A DNA stretch of 64,000 nucleotides from Ascidiaceihabitans sp039975415 (GTDB lineage: Bacteria; Pseudomonadota; Alphaproteobacteria; Rhodobacterales; Rhodobacteraceae): assembly GCF_039975415.1 (NCBI RefSeq), contig NZ_JBDWHD010000002.1. The stretch is one strand, 5' to 3'. The first letter of the stretch is position 1; each line of letters opens with the position of its first letter. Below, piece by piece: positions 51,931-60,966 of this stretch. A program made the translations under genes and the position numbers. The notes under the pieces were generated by a model, which saw only the letters and a list, made by a program, of their open reading frames with translations, ran no database searches and was not told where the DNA came from.

Positions 51931-52694
51931 CAGGCAGCGGCCTCGCCTGGCTTTTTGCCCAGAATGATCATGCTGAGCAGCTCATCATCCGTCACGTCGT
52001 TCACATCCACGGTGTCGACCAATTGACCGTTCTTCATCACCGAGGCCCGATCGCACAGCTCCATCACATCATGGATGTCGTGGCTGATCAGAAAGATGCC
52101 AATGCCGTCGGCCTTCAACTTCTGGATCAATTCGGACACCATCTGCGTCTCGTGTGGTCCAAGGGCCGCGGTGGGTTCATCCATGATCAGAATTCGCGCA
52201 TCAAAATAAACAGCCCGTGCAATGGCCACGGATTGCCGTTGACCGCCTGACAGCGCAGACACTGGTTCTGCAAATTTCTGGAAATTCGGGTTCAGGCGGT
52301 TCATGATTTTGCGAGTTTCGGCCTCCATCGCGTCATCATCCACAAAGCCCAAACCACTGGTCAGTTCACGCCCCAAAAACAAGTTGCTGGCAGCATCCAG
52401 ATTGTCGGCCAAAGCCAACGTCTGATAGATGGTTTCGATGTTATAGCGTCGCGCATCACGGGGGTTGTTGATGGTGGCGCGTTCGCCATTGATCCAGATT
52501 TCACCACTGTCAGCGGCATAGGCCCCCGATAGCATCTTGATCAGCGTGGATTTGCCTGCGCCATTGTGGCCCAAAAGGCCCACGACTTCGCCGGAATATA
52601 GGTTGATGGATACATCGTCTACAGCCCGTACGCCGCCAAAGGCGATGGACATGTTTTTCAGCTCGACCAGAGGTGTTTGCTTATTCATTTCCAT
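51930..52694 (-). CDS. xylG: Sugar ABC transporter ATP-binding protein (XylG-like, single domain)
   Basis: This 254-residue ATPase has Walker A GHNGAGKSTLIKML near residue 36, signature LSGGQRQSVAIARA and Walker B LIMDEPTAALG. E. coli XylG is about twice as long with two fused domains; this protein has one, like FrcA-type ATPases of rhizobia. It starts 7 nt after the permease stop and overlaps glk. Confidence 0.92.
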   Translation of the reverse strand: MEMNKQTPLVELKNMSIAFGGVRAVDDVSINLYSGEVVGLLGHNGAGKSTLIKMLSGAYAADSGEIWINGERATINNPRDARRYNIETIYQTLALADNLDAASNLFLGRELTSGLGFVDDDAMEAETRKIMNRLNPNFQKFAEPVSALSGGQRQSVAIARAVYFDARILIMDEPTAALGPHETQMVSELIQKLKADGIGIFLISHDIHDVMELCDRASVMKNGQLVDTVDVNDVTDDELLSMIILGKKPGEAAA

Positions 52695-52700
52695 GTCTCC

Positions 52701-53954
52701 TTACACTCCAATTTTGCGGCGATAGACGATGTCCAGCCACACAGCAAACACCAGAACCAACCCGACAACCATGTTTTGCAATGGCGCGTCCACATTGGAG
52801 GATGCCATGCCCGATTGCAGCGTTTGCAGGATAAACGCCCCGATGACCGCGCCGTAGATGGTACCAAATCCGCCCGCCAGCGCCGTGCCGCCAATGACGG
52901 CCGCCGCGATCACGCGCAATTCGTCCAGCAAGCCAAGGCCCACGTCCGCAGAGCCCAAGCGGGCCGATGCGACCACCGCAGAAATCCCCGTCAGTGCGCC
53001 CATCAGCGCGAACACTTTGACCGTCAAAAGCCGGGTGTTGATCCCCGACAATTCCGCCGCTTCGGGGTTGCCCCCCGTCGCATAAACGTAACGCCCGAAG
53101 CGGGTACGCGTGGACACGATGGTCATCACAACCGTTACAACCAGCAACATCACCACCGGAATCGCTACGCCGTGGTTAAGCACCATCCCGTCCGTCACCT
53201 CGATGCCGCGCGCCTCTGCCACACGTTTCACCGCACCTTTCGCCATCTGGTGGTTATTCATAGTCCACACGTAAGATAGGATCAGCCCCGCCGCGAGAAT
53301 GATCAAAATACCTTCGGCCCATTTGGGTTTCACTTTGAAGCCGTGGGTTTCTTTGCGCTGCCGGCTCAGCAGGATCAGCGCAATAGCCACCACTGCGGCC
53401 ACCACACCAAACCCCCACGACAGGGTTTCCCCAAGCGTGCCTTCGGCTCCGCCCCCCATCAACTTGAATGTCGGGTCCAAGGGGGCAACGGTTTGCCCTT
53501 GGGTCACCCACCACATTGCGCCGCGATAGATCAGAAAGCCACCAAGCGTGACAATAAAAGATGGTACCATCTGATAGCCGACCACCCACCCCTGTGCGGC
53601 CCCGATGATGGTGCCCATCAACACAGCGGCAAGCAGGGCTAACACCCAGATCGACCAATGTCCAAGCCCTAGATATTCCGGCAGGACATGCACTTGGAAT
53701 GCAGCGATTGTCATGCCGATGAACCCCAGCAAGGACCCCACCGATAGGTCGATGTTACGTGTCACGATCACAAACACCATGCCAGTTGCCATGATCGCCA
53801 CCGACGCCGTCTGGACCGAAATGTTGAACAGGTTGCGCGGCGTCAGGAAACGTCCGCCTGTGATCAGATCAAACATCACACATAATGCTACAAGTGCGCC
53901 GATCATGCCCAGAAGGCGTAGGTCGATGCCAAGTTTGGTTAGGAAGTTTTTCAT
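52701..53954 (-). CDS. xylH: Sugar ABC transporter permease (XylH-like)
   Basis: This 417-residue inner-membrane protein has about ten membrane segments and the BPD-transport-2 motif (AAAVIGGTALAGGFGTIYGAVIGAFI). Length and a cytoplasmic insertion near residues 210-260 match XylH. MKNFLTKLGIDLRLLGMIG at 53954 is the likely start; an in-frame ATG at 54005 lies upstream. Confidence 0.93.
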   Translation of the reverse strand: MKNFLTKLGIDLRLLGMIGALVALCVMFDLITGGRFLTPRNLFNISVQTASVAIMATGMVFVIVTRNIDLSVGSLLGFIGMTIAAFQVHVLPEYLGLGHWSIWVLALLAAVLMGTIIGAAQGWVVGYQMVPSFIVTLGGFLIYRGAMWWVTQGQTVAPLDPTFKLMGGGAEGTLGETLSWGFGVVAAVVAIALILLSRQRKETHGFKVKPKWAEGILIILAAGLILSYVWTMNNHQMAKGAVKRVAEARGIEVTDGMVLNHGVAIPVVMLLVVTVVMTIVSTRTRFGRYVYATGGNPEAAELSGINTRLLTVKVFALMGALTGISAVVASARLGSADVGLGLLDELRVIAAAVIGGTALAGGFGTIYGAVIGAFILQTLQSGMASSNVDAPLQNMVVGLVLVFAVWLDIVYRRKIGV

Positions 53955-54047
53955 CACGTCACCTTTGGATGTGAGAGGCGGGTGCACAGACGGGATGCGC
54001 GTCAACAGGCGCTCACCATAAATGCAAACAAATTATGAGGAGAAGAA

Positions 54048-54070
54048 GCGAGGTGTCCCCCCGACCTCGC
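54048..54070 (-). promoter_or_regulatory. Hairpin between xylF and xylH
   Basis: GCGAGGT (54048-54054) and ACCTCGC (54064-54070) are perfect 7-bp arms around a G-rich loop on the minus strand, followed by TTCTTCTCC. Such hairpins after binding-protein genes often stop some transcripts or protect the 5' part, giving more binding protein than permease. Confidence 0.55.
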
Positions 54071-54093
54071 AGGGCCGAGAGGACTGGGAGTGT

Positions 54094-55107
54094 TTAGTTA
54101 CAAGCGGCGTTGGAAGAACCCGCGCACAACTTGTCTTTTTCGATCCAGCCCGCGTCGATCACGACGGACAGGTTGTCGGCTGTTACAGGAACCGGCTCAA
54201 GGAAGCGGGCCTGCATGGTTGTGCCTGATGGCGATGTCCATTCGGCGGCACCTTCAACGGTGTCGCCTGCGGCCAAAGCCACAGCGGCTTCAGCAGCGGC
54301 TGTACCAAGGGCGCGTGCGTCTTTCCAAACGGACACAGTTTGCGTGCCAGTCGCGACACGGTTCAAAGCGGCATGGTCGCCGTCTTGACCGGACACTGGA
54401 ATGCCTTCCATGCCTTGCGCCGTCAAAGCCGCAACAACACCACCGGCCGTGCCGTCATTCGATGCCACAACCGCATCAACTTTGTTGTCTTGCGCGGTCA
54501 GGATCTGTTCCATGTTGCGCTGTGCGTTCGCTGGAACCCAACCGTCTGTGTAGGCTTCGCCGACAATGGTGATGTCGCCTGCGTCAATCGCCGCTTGCAG
54601 CACTTCTTGCTGACCGCCACGCAGGAAGTCCGCGTTTGGATCGGTGGGCGAGCCCTTGATCATGACGTAATTGCCTTTTGGCATGGTTTCCAGAACCGCA
54701 CGGGCCTGCATGCGACCCACTTCGACGTTGTCGAATGTCAGGTAAAAGGCGCGGCTATCTTCGATCAAACGGTCATAGGCAATGACAGGAATGCCTTCGT
54801 CGGAAGCTTGCTGCACGGCCGGACCAACAGACGACGCGTCTTGCGCCAGAATGATCAGTGCGTTTGCGCCTTGAGCGATCAGCGATTCAACATCAGACAA
54901 TTGCTTGCCGGAGGAAGATTGCGCGTCTGCAGAAATGTATTTTGCGCCCGCGGCATCCAAAGCAGCTTTGATAGCGGCTTCGTCGGTTTTCCAGCGCTCT
55001 TCCTGAAAGTTTGACCAGCTCACACCGACGACGATGTCTTCAGCCCAAGCGGCTGTGCTCATCAACACGCCTGCTGTGACCGCGATTGCAGTTTTAAAAA
55101 GTTTCAT
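54094..55107 (-). CDS. xylF: D-xylose ABC transporter substrate-binding protein
   Basis: This 337-residue periplasmic protein has a signal peptide (MKLFKTAIAVTAGVLMSTAAWA) and the periplasmic-binding-protein-type-1 fold with SWSNFQEERWKTDEAAIKAAL, LIAQGANALIILAQD and VSGQDGDHAALNRVATGTQ; these match XylF. GGGAGGAA lies before the ATG. Xylose is the likely ligand because a xylulokinase gene is in the same region. Confidence 0.93.
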   Translation of the reverse strand: MKLFKTAIAVTAGVLMSTAAWAEDIVVGVSWSNFQEERWKTDEAAIKAALDAAGAKYISADAQSSSGKQLSDVESLIAQGANALIILAQDASSVGPAVQQASDEGIPVIAYDRLIEDSRAFYLTFDNVEVGRMQARAVLETMPKGNYVMIKGSPTDPNADFLRGGQQEVLQAAIDAGDITIVGEAYTDGWVPANAQRNMEQILTAQDNKVDAVVASNDGTAGGVVAALTAQGMEGIPVSGQDGDHAALNRVATGTQTVSVWKDARALGTAAAEAAVALAAGDTVEGAAEWTSPSGTTMQARFLEPVPVTADNLSVVIDAGWIEKDKLCAGSSNAACN

Positions 55108-55179
55108 GTGTTCCTCCCGAACGATGTCACCCGCTGGTTTTGCAATTTTTCATGCGGGGTCGAATCTGTTGTAGCGAGA

Positions 55180-55202
55180 TTAAATTCGCTTTGCAAATTA
55201 AA
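55180..55202. promoter_or_regulatory. Putative XylR (ROK) operator in the xylF/xylR intergenic region
   Basis: TTAAATTCGC (55180-55189) and GCAAATTAAA (55193-55202) form a 10-3-10 imperfect palindrome, 23 bp overall. A second 23-bp site with nearly the same outer halves, TTTAATT and AATTAAA, lies before xylB. The site is 73 nt before xylF and 81 nt before xylR. Confidence 0.6.
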
Positions 55203-55282
55203 TTGGACACAGCCCTATTTTTTGGTGCAAGCTTGGTCTTGGAAGGCCGATCTGTGTATAACCATCGGCAGGGAGAACGGGC

Positions 55283-56488
55283 ATGGCATTTGGACATCAG
55301 CGCGAACAGGGGCGACGTGTGTTGCTTCGCGCCATTGAACGGCACGGACCAATCCCACGCATAGACCTGTCTCAGGTCACGGGCATTTCCCGCGCCACCG
55401 TCACAACAACCACCGCAGACCTGTTACGCGAGGGCCTGATCGAAGAGGTGCCCCGCCAAGACGGCGCAGAAACCAGCCGTGGCCGTCCCCGTGTCGATCT
55501 GAAACTGCGCGGCGACGCCCATTGTGTCGCCGGGATCAAAGTCTCCGACACGACAATATCTGTAATGCTGTCAGATTTTGTCGGCACCGAATTGGCAAGT
55601 CTTGACGTGGACCTGCCCAAAGGCCCGAACGCAGCAGACGCGCTTGCGGATCGCATCGCAAACGTCGTTCAAACACTCGCAGAGTCCATCGGCAAAAATC
55701 TGTCTGATCTATCAGGCGTCGGCGTTGGTTTGGCGGGCATTGTCGACGCGCAAAACGGCACAGTCTATTGGTCGCCGTCCCTGAGCGCCCGCAACATCAA
55801 TTTTCGCGACATCCTATCACTACGCATGGGGGTGCCCGCATTTCTGGACAATGACGCGAACCTCGTGGCCATGGCAGAAAAAAGCTTTGGTCTTGGGCGC
55901 GGACATTCCGATTTCATCGTTGTTATCATTGAAAGCGGCGTTGGCATGGGCATTGTATTAAATGACCAAATTTATCGCGGCACACGGGGTTGCGGCGCTG
56001 AATTCGGCCACACCAAGGTGCAATTGGCCGGTGCGCTGTGTCGCTGCGGGCAACGCGGATGCCTTGAAGCCTACGTTGCCGATTATGCCATGTTGCGCGA
56101 AGCTGCCAGCGTTGGCGCAATCGACCATACCCTGTCCCCCACAAAACAGTTTGAACAACTTTTGGCCGCAGCCAAAGCCCAGGACCCCACGGCAGAAACC
56201 ATCGTGGCGCGGGCGGGGCACATGTTCGCCTTGGGCCTTGCCAATCTGGTCAATGTCTTTGATCCCGAGCTTATCATTTTGGCAGGCGAGCAGATGAAAT
56301 TCGACCACCTTTACGCCGAAGAGGTTATCGCCGAGATGCGCAAATCCATCGTTCAAATCGACAAGGCACCGCCTGAAGTCGTCATCCATAAATGGGGCAA
56401 CCAGATGTGGGCCAGCGGTGCCGCAGCCTATGCGTTGGACTTCGTCTATGACATGGCGGCAAAGGACGTGCGTGAAGATGCAGGGTAA
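55283..56488 (+). CDS. xylR: ROK family transcriptional regulator of xylose genes (XylR-like)
   Basis: This 401-residue regulator has an N-terminal winged helix-turn-helix (IDLSQVTGISRATVTTTTADLLREGLIEE) and a sugar-kinase-like ROK domain with the zinc cluster CRCGQRGCLEAYV near residue 250 and the ATP-type GVGLAGIVDAQNG. It probably represses the divergent xylFHG genes and releases them with xylose. GGGAG precedes the ATG. The stop overlaps the next gene by 11 nt. Confidence 0.92.
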   Translation: MAFGHQREQGRRVLLRAIERHGPIPRIDLSQVTGISRATVTTTTADLLREGLIEEVPRQDGAETSRGRPRVDLKLRGDAHCVAGIKVSDTTISVMLSDFVGTELASLDVDLPKGPNAADALADRIANVVQTLAESIGKNLSDLSGVGVGLAGIVDAQNGTVYWSPSLSARNINFRDILSLRMGVPAFLDNDANLVAMAEKSFGLGRGHSDFIVVIIESGVGMGIVLNDQIYRGTRGCGAEFGHTKVQLAGALCRCGQRGCLEAYVADYAMLREAASVGAIDHTLSPTKQFEQLLAAAKAQDPTAETIVARAGHMFALGLANLVNVFDPELIILAGEQMKFDHLYAEEVIAEMRKSIVQIDKAPPEVVIHKWGNQMWASGAAAYALDFVYDMAAKDVREDAG

Positions 56489-58028
56489 AGTCGCGCTATT
56501 TACAGCAGGTATCGCATGGGCCGGGTTTGCCCCGTTTGCGCTGGCCGATATCCGGTTTGCCCCGGTGACGGTGCCCGAACATTTCTATACAGGTGGCTGG
56601 GAACATTTTGTCGGGGGTGGCCTTTCCGTTCTGGATTGTGACGGCGACGCAAAGCCCGATCTTTTTGCGGCAGGCGGTGCCGCGCCTTCTGCGCTTTGGC
56701 GCAACACAAGCTCCAAGGATGGGATTGCATTTGCCCCCGTCACGGGATTTGCACAACTGTCCGGCGTCACAGGCGCTTACCCGATGGATTTGAACAACGA
56801 CACCCACCTTGATTTGGTCGTGATGCGGGTTGGCCAAGACACAACCCTTTTGGGCGACGGTCAATGCGGATTCACCCCTGCCCCGCTGCCGGGTGCAGCA
56901 TTCGAAGACCGCTGGACAACAGCATTTTCCGCCATCTGGTCTGGCGATGACACTTTGCCCAGTTTGGCTTTCGGGCACTACGTGGACCGGTCTGATCCGG
57001 ATGGCCCCTTCGAGGCATGCGACACCAACCTTCTGTTGCGCCCCGACAGCACGAACAACGCCTACATCGCCACGGAACTGGCGCCGGGGTTTTGCGCCTT
57101 ATCCATGCTGATCTCTGATTGGTCACGCAACGGCACACCGGACCTGCGCGTCAGCAATGACAGACATTACTACGTGAAAGGTGGCGCAGAGCAGCTTTGG
57201 ACCTTGGGCGACACACCGCGCCTGTACACGCAAGACGATGGGTGGATCACCCACCAGCTTTGGGGAATGGGCATCGCATCCCGTGATCTGGATCGCGACG
57301 GGCTGACAGAGGTGTTTTTGTCCTCGATGGGCGACCAGCGTTTGCAAGAATGGACGGGGCAAGGCGCTGAATTCAAAGACGCACCCTTTGAACGTGGTGC
57401 TGCCGCACACCGCCCGTATACTGGCGGCGATGGGCGACCATCAACAGGATGGCACATTGCATTGGGCGACGTACAGAACGACGGCATGGATGATGTGTTC
57501 ATCGCCAAAGGCAACGTCCAACAAATGCCCGGCATGGCGATGGAAGATCCCAACAACCTGCTGATTCAGGATGAAAAAGGACAATTTTCAGAGGCGGGTC
57601 TGACCGCAGGTATCGCCAGCCTGCACCGTGCCCGTGGCGCCTCCCTGACCGATCTGGATGGTGACGGGCTATTGGATCTGATCGTTGTCAACCGTATGGC
57701 GACGCTCGAGGTCTATAGAAATACTTCAGCGCAAACAGGGTATTGGCTGAGCGTTGAGGCCCGTCAACCGAACGTGAACACACGCGCCATCGGCGGCTGG
57801 ATCGAAGTGATGGACGACATGGGGCTGCAAATGCGCGAATTGGTGATTGGTGGCGGACATGCAGGCGGCAGCGCAGGTCCTGAACACTTTGGCCTTGGTG
57901 ACGCTGAAGGCATAATGATGCGCGTTATATGGCCTGATACGACAGCCACACAGTGGATGGCTGTGCAAACAAACCAACGCGTACGCGTGATGCGCGACGG
58001 GGAAACTGCGACGCTGACCCGCTATTAG
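56478..58028 (+). CDS. CRTAC1-like FG-GAP/VCBS repeat protein with ASPIC/UnbV domain
   Basis: This 516-residue exported protein has a signal peptide (MQGKVALFTAGIAWAGFAPFALA), repeated FG-GAP units with calcium-type DxDxDxD loops (LDCDGDAKPDLFAA, DLNNDTHLDLVV, DRDGLTEVFLSS, DLDGDGLLDLIVVN) and a C-terminal ASPIC/UnbV part (VIWPDTTATQWMAVQTNQRVRV). It is a beta-propeller of unknown function. The start lies within xylR, so it is co-expressed. The diheme peroxidase gene is convergent. Confidence 0.85.
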   Translation: MQGKVALFTAGIAWAGFAPFALADIRFAPVTVPEHFYTGGWEHFVGGGLSVLDCDGDAKPDLFAAGGAAPSALWRNTSSKDGIAFAPVTGFAQLSGVTGAYPMDLNNDTHLDLVVMRVGQDTTLLGDGQCGFTPAPLPGAAFEDRWTTAFSAIWSGDDTLPSLAFGHYVDRSDPDGPFEACDTNLLLRPDSTNNAYIATELAPGFCALSMLISDWSRNGTPDLRVSNDRHYYVKGGAEQLWTLGDTPRLYTQDDGWITHQLWGMGIASRDLDRDGLTEVFLSSMGDQRLQEWTGQGAEFKDAPFERGAAAHRPYTGGDGRPSTGWHIALGDVQNDGMDDVFIAKGNVQQMPGMAMEDPNNLLIQDEKGQFSEAGLTAGIASLHRARGASLTDLDGDGLLDLIVVNRMATLEVYRNTSAQTGYWLSVEARQPNVNTRAIGGWIEVMDDMGLQMRELVIGGGHAGGSAGPEHFGLGDAEGIMMRVIWPDTTATQWMAVQTNQRVRVMRDGETATLTRY

Positions 58029-58062
58029 GGTCTGGTCCCTTCACCACCAGCGCTGGCTGCCC

Positions 58063-59370
58063 TCAGTCAAAGGGCAATCCACTTGGGACAGACGCAGGAA
58101 TGCCCAAGGCCCCGCGCAAGCTTTGCACATCGGTCAGTGCATTCAAAAACGCCAGCAGCTGGGCCACCTCCGTGTCAGTCAAATCTTGTGGCTCAAGCTG
58201 ATTTGCCTGTGAGATACGGGTGACCTCTGCGGTATCCGCCATCACCGCGAAATCATCCTTTCCCAAACCTTCAGGCAACACAGCCTGATCGGTCAAATAG
58301 GTTTTAAACGCCCCCAAAGGATCAAGATGATGGCGCACCACACCTTCCAAGGTCGCATAGGCTCCGGCGTGCCCATAGGGCGCTGTGTGCGCAACATTGC
58401 GCAAACTAGGCGTACGAAACGCATAGGCATCTGCGGTATTTCCAGTCACACGCATGCGCCCCAGATCGCGTTGGTGATTTTCAAATATAGCCGCTTTGCC
58501 TGGCCCGATTTGCGGCATGGCGATTGCGTGAAACTTATGATCGGTCTGGAACAGGCCCGAATGGCATGTGGAACAGCCCGCAGATCCATAGAACAATTCC
58601 ATCCCCGCCATAGCGTCCGTGTCCATAGCGGCCCCCCGACGCAAAAACGCATCAAACGGGCTGTTCACCGCGCGCCATTCAAAATCTACAAACGCCGCGA
58701 TCGCATCCGCAATATCCGTGAAATGCACAGCTGTGTCCGCACCTATGATCGGATCAAAAGCGGCGCGATAAGCCGGAATTGCCTCGACCCGCTTGGCCAG
58801 AATATCCCAAGCACCGTCCGGGCCGGTGATCACGCCACGCCGGACCGCGCGTGACACATCGTTTTCCCCCAAATGCCCGGCCATTTCATCTGCGGACAAG
58901 ACCGGAAACATCGTTTGTGCCGACAACAATGACGCAAAACCTTGCTCCATCTCTGCACCCAAGGGTGTGCGAATACCGGACGGGCGCGTGGTGTCGACTT
59001 CAAGCCGCCCGTCGTGGAAGAACGATGTGAATTCCGAAGCGCCTATATTGAACAACATCGGTGCATGACGCGGAATCCGCTTTTCCGGCAGATTGTCCGC
59101 ATCCACTTCGCGCGCCGGCCCCAGCCCGATGCCACCATCGCCGATACCCAAAGACACACCATCAGCGGTGTTGAATTTCGGATGATGGCACGTGGCGCAG
59201 GACACCGTTTTGTTGCCCGACAAGATGGGGTCGAAAAACAACAGCTGCCCCAACGTGATTTGCGCATTGTTTGTTTGCGGGAACGATACATCAGGCGTTG
59301 GAAGGTCCGCAGCCTGAACGGCGACCACAGCACACGCACTTATCAGAACCGTTGCCAATGCCCTTTTCAT
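58063..59370 (-). CDS. Diheme cytochrome c peroxidase / MauG family protein
   Basis: This 435-residue periplasmic protein has a signal peptide (MKRALATVLISACAVVAVQA) and two heme motifs, CATCH near residue 58 and CSTCH near residue 270, plus the FRTPSLRNVAHTAPYGHAGAY segment of the family. It may reduce peroxide or oxidise a substrate such as a protein side chain. It overlaps the xylB stop by ATGA, so it is translated from the xylB transcript; this is unusual. Confidence 0.92.
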   Translation of the reverse strand: MKRALATVLISACAVVAVQAADLPTPDVSFPQTNNAQITLGQLLFFDPILSGNKTVSCATCHHPKFNTADGVSLGIGDGGIGLGPAREVDADNLPEKRIPRHAPMLFNIGASEFTSFFHDGRLEVDTTRPSGIRTPLGAEMEQGFASLLSAQTMFPVLSADEMAGHLGENDVSRAVRRGVITGPDGAWDILAKRVEAIPAYRAAFDPIIGADTAVHFTDIADAIAAFVDFEWRAVNSPFDAFLRRGAAMDTDAMAGMELFYGSAGCSTCHSGLFQTDHKFHAIAMPQIGPGKAAIFENHQRDLGRMRVTGNTADAYAFRTPSLRNVAHTAPYGHAGAYATLEGVVRHHLDPLGAFKTYLTDQAVLPEGLGKDDFAVMADTAEVTRISQANQLEPQDLTDTEVAQLLAFLNALTDVQSLRGALGIPASVPSGLPFD

Positions 59371-60818
59371 TGCAGTGCCTTCATCGCTGAATATCCCTTG
59401 CAGTATCGCGCATACCCCTGCGCGTAGGGCTCTACCAAAGATGGATCAGGATGGACCGTCCGCGCAAGGGTTGGTTTTGTCATGATCGTCGCAGGGTCGG
59501 CACCCGTTACACCGCATATCGCCAGTCGCGCCGCACCAAGGGCCGCGCCAAATTCACCTTGCGCCGGAACGTCCAGCGGAAGGTCCAGAATGGACGCCAG
59601 CATCGCAACCCAATGATCCGATTGTGTCCCGCCCCCAATCGCCAAAAGCCGTTTTGGTGCAGCGCCTGTTGTGCGCAATGCTTCCAGACTGTCGCGCAAG
59701 GCATAGCACACGCCCTCCATGACGGCGCGGGTCATGTCATTGCGTGTGTGCGCAATATCCAGCCCCAGAAAGCCGCCCCGCACAGCACTGTCGTTATGAG
59801 GCGTGCGTTCGCCGGACAGATACGGCAAAAACAACAGATCATTTGGTGGTTCGGGCGTCGTCCCCAAGGCTTGGGTCAGCTCAGATGGCGTCACGCCCGT
59901 GACCTCGCTTAGCCAGTTCATACTGTCTGTGGCCGCCAAAACGACCCCCATTTGATACCATTGCGCGGGCACCGCATGGCAAAAGCTATGTACGGCCGTC
60001 TCGGCCATGGGCGCGAATCCGTCCCGCGCGGTCAAAACGACACCAGAAGTGCCAAGCGATACAAAACCGTCTCCGTCTTCCATCGCCCCCACCCCGCACG
60101 CAGCAACGGCATTGTCGCCGCCCCCGGCCACAACCTGCACATCCTCCGGCAACCCCAGCACAGCCGCGATATCCGGTTTCACAGTGCCAATACCTTCGGT
60201 GCCTTCATAAAGCATTGGCATTTGGTCGCGGCGCATGGCCGTGGCGTCCAGCAGCGTATCGGACCAGTCTCGCGCGCCCACATCCAGCCACGCGGTCCCC
60301 GCACTGTCAGACATGTCCGAAGCAGCCACACCGGTGAGCCAGAAATTCATGTAATCCTTTGGCAGCAGAACCTTATCAACCCGTGCAAACAACGCAGGTT
60401 CATGTTGCGCCATCCACACCAGTTTGGGGGCTGTAAAGCCGGGGAACACAATGTTGCCGGTCACTTTGCGAAACACTGGATTTGAATCCAAACGGGCCGC
60501 CTGACTGTGACTGCGGGTGTCGTTCCACAAAATGCAGGGGCGCAAAACAAGACCGTCCGCGTCCAGTGTTGTGGCGCCATGCATGTGACCAGACATCCCG
60601 ATGCCCTGCACTTTGGCAAAATCGGACGGATAAGACGCCTTCAGCGCAGCCATCACGGCAATGCAGCTGTCTGTCCAGTCCTTCGGGTTTTGCTCTGACC
60701 AACCGCTGTGGGGATGCGACACGCTGTAATTTGCATTGGCGTCACCAATGGTGCGCCCCGCTGCATCAACCAACAATGCCCGCAGGCCCGAAGTGCCCAA
60801 ATCAAGACCGATAAACAT
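59367..60818 (-). CDS. xylB: Xylulokinase
   Basis: This 483-residue FGGY kinase makes xylulose 5-phosphate. It starts MFIGLDLGTSGLRALLVD and has the FGGY signature regions MSGHMHGA, VVAGGGDNAVAACGVGAM and the C-terminal GGGTQSDHWVAMLASILDLP. GGAGAG precedes ATG 60818; a longer frame from 61007 is not needed. A 23-bp operator-like repeat lies 46 nt upstream. Product feeds the nearby rpe. Confidence 0.95.
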   Translation of the reverse strand: MFIGLDLGTSGLRALLVDAAGRTIGDANANYSVSHPHSGWSEQNPKDWTDSCIAVMAALKASYPSDFAKVQGIGMSGHMHGATTLDADGLVLRPCILWNDTRSHSQAARLDSNPVFRKVTGNIVFPGFTAPKLVWMAQHEPALFARVDKVLLPKDYMNFWLTGVAASDMSDSAGTAWLDVGARDWSDTLLDATAMRRDQMPMLYEGTEGIGTVKPDIAAVLGLPEDVQVVAGGGDNAVAACGVGAMEDGDGFVSLGTSGVVLTARDGFAPMAETAVHSFCHAVPAQWYQMGVVLAATDSMNWLSEVTGVTPSELTQALGTTPEPPNDLLFLPYLSGERTPHNDSAVRGGFLGLDIAHTRNDMTRAVMEGVCYALRDSLEALRTTGAAPKRLLAIGGGTQSDHWVAMLASILDLPLDVPAQGEFGAALGAARLAICGVTGADPATIMTKPTLARTVHPDPSLVEPYAQGYARYCKGYSAMKALQ

Positions 60819-60864
60819 TGCCGCTCTCCTGTGTTTCCAAATGCGTTCCGGCCATTGTGACCCA

Positions 60865-60887
60865 TTTAATTCTAAAGTGAAATTAAA
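60865..60887. promoter_or_regulatory. Putative XylR (ROK) operator upstream of xylB
   Basis: TTTAATT (60865-60871) and AATTAAA (60881-60887) form the ends of a 23-bp imperfect palindrome with the same length and end sequence as the site in the xylF/xylR gap. It lies between xylB and the epimerase gene. Confidence 0.55.
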
Positions 60888-60966
60888 AAGACCCATTCCG
60901 CTTGGCGCTGGTCTTTTCGCCTGCGGTGCTTCAATTTGAAAACAAGGGATGAGGTAAGGCACAACA

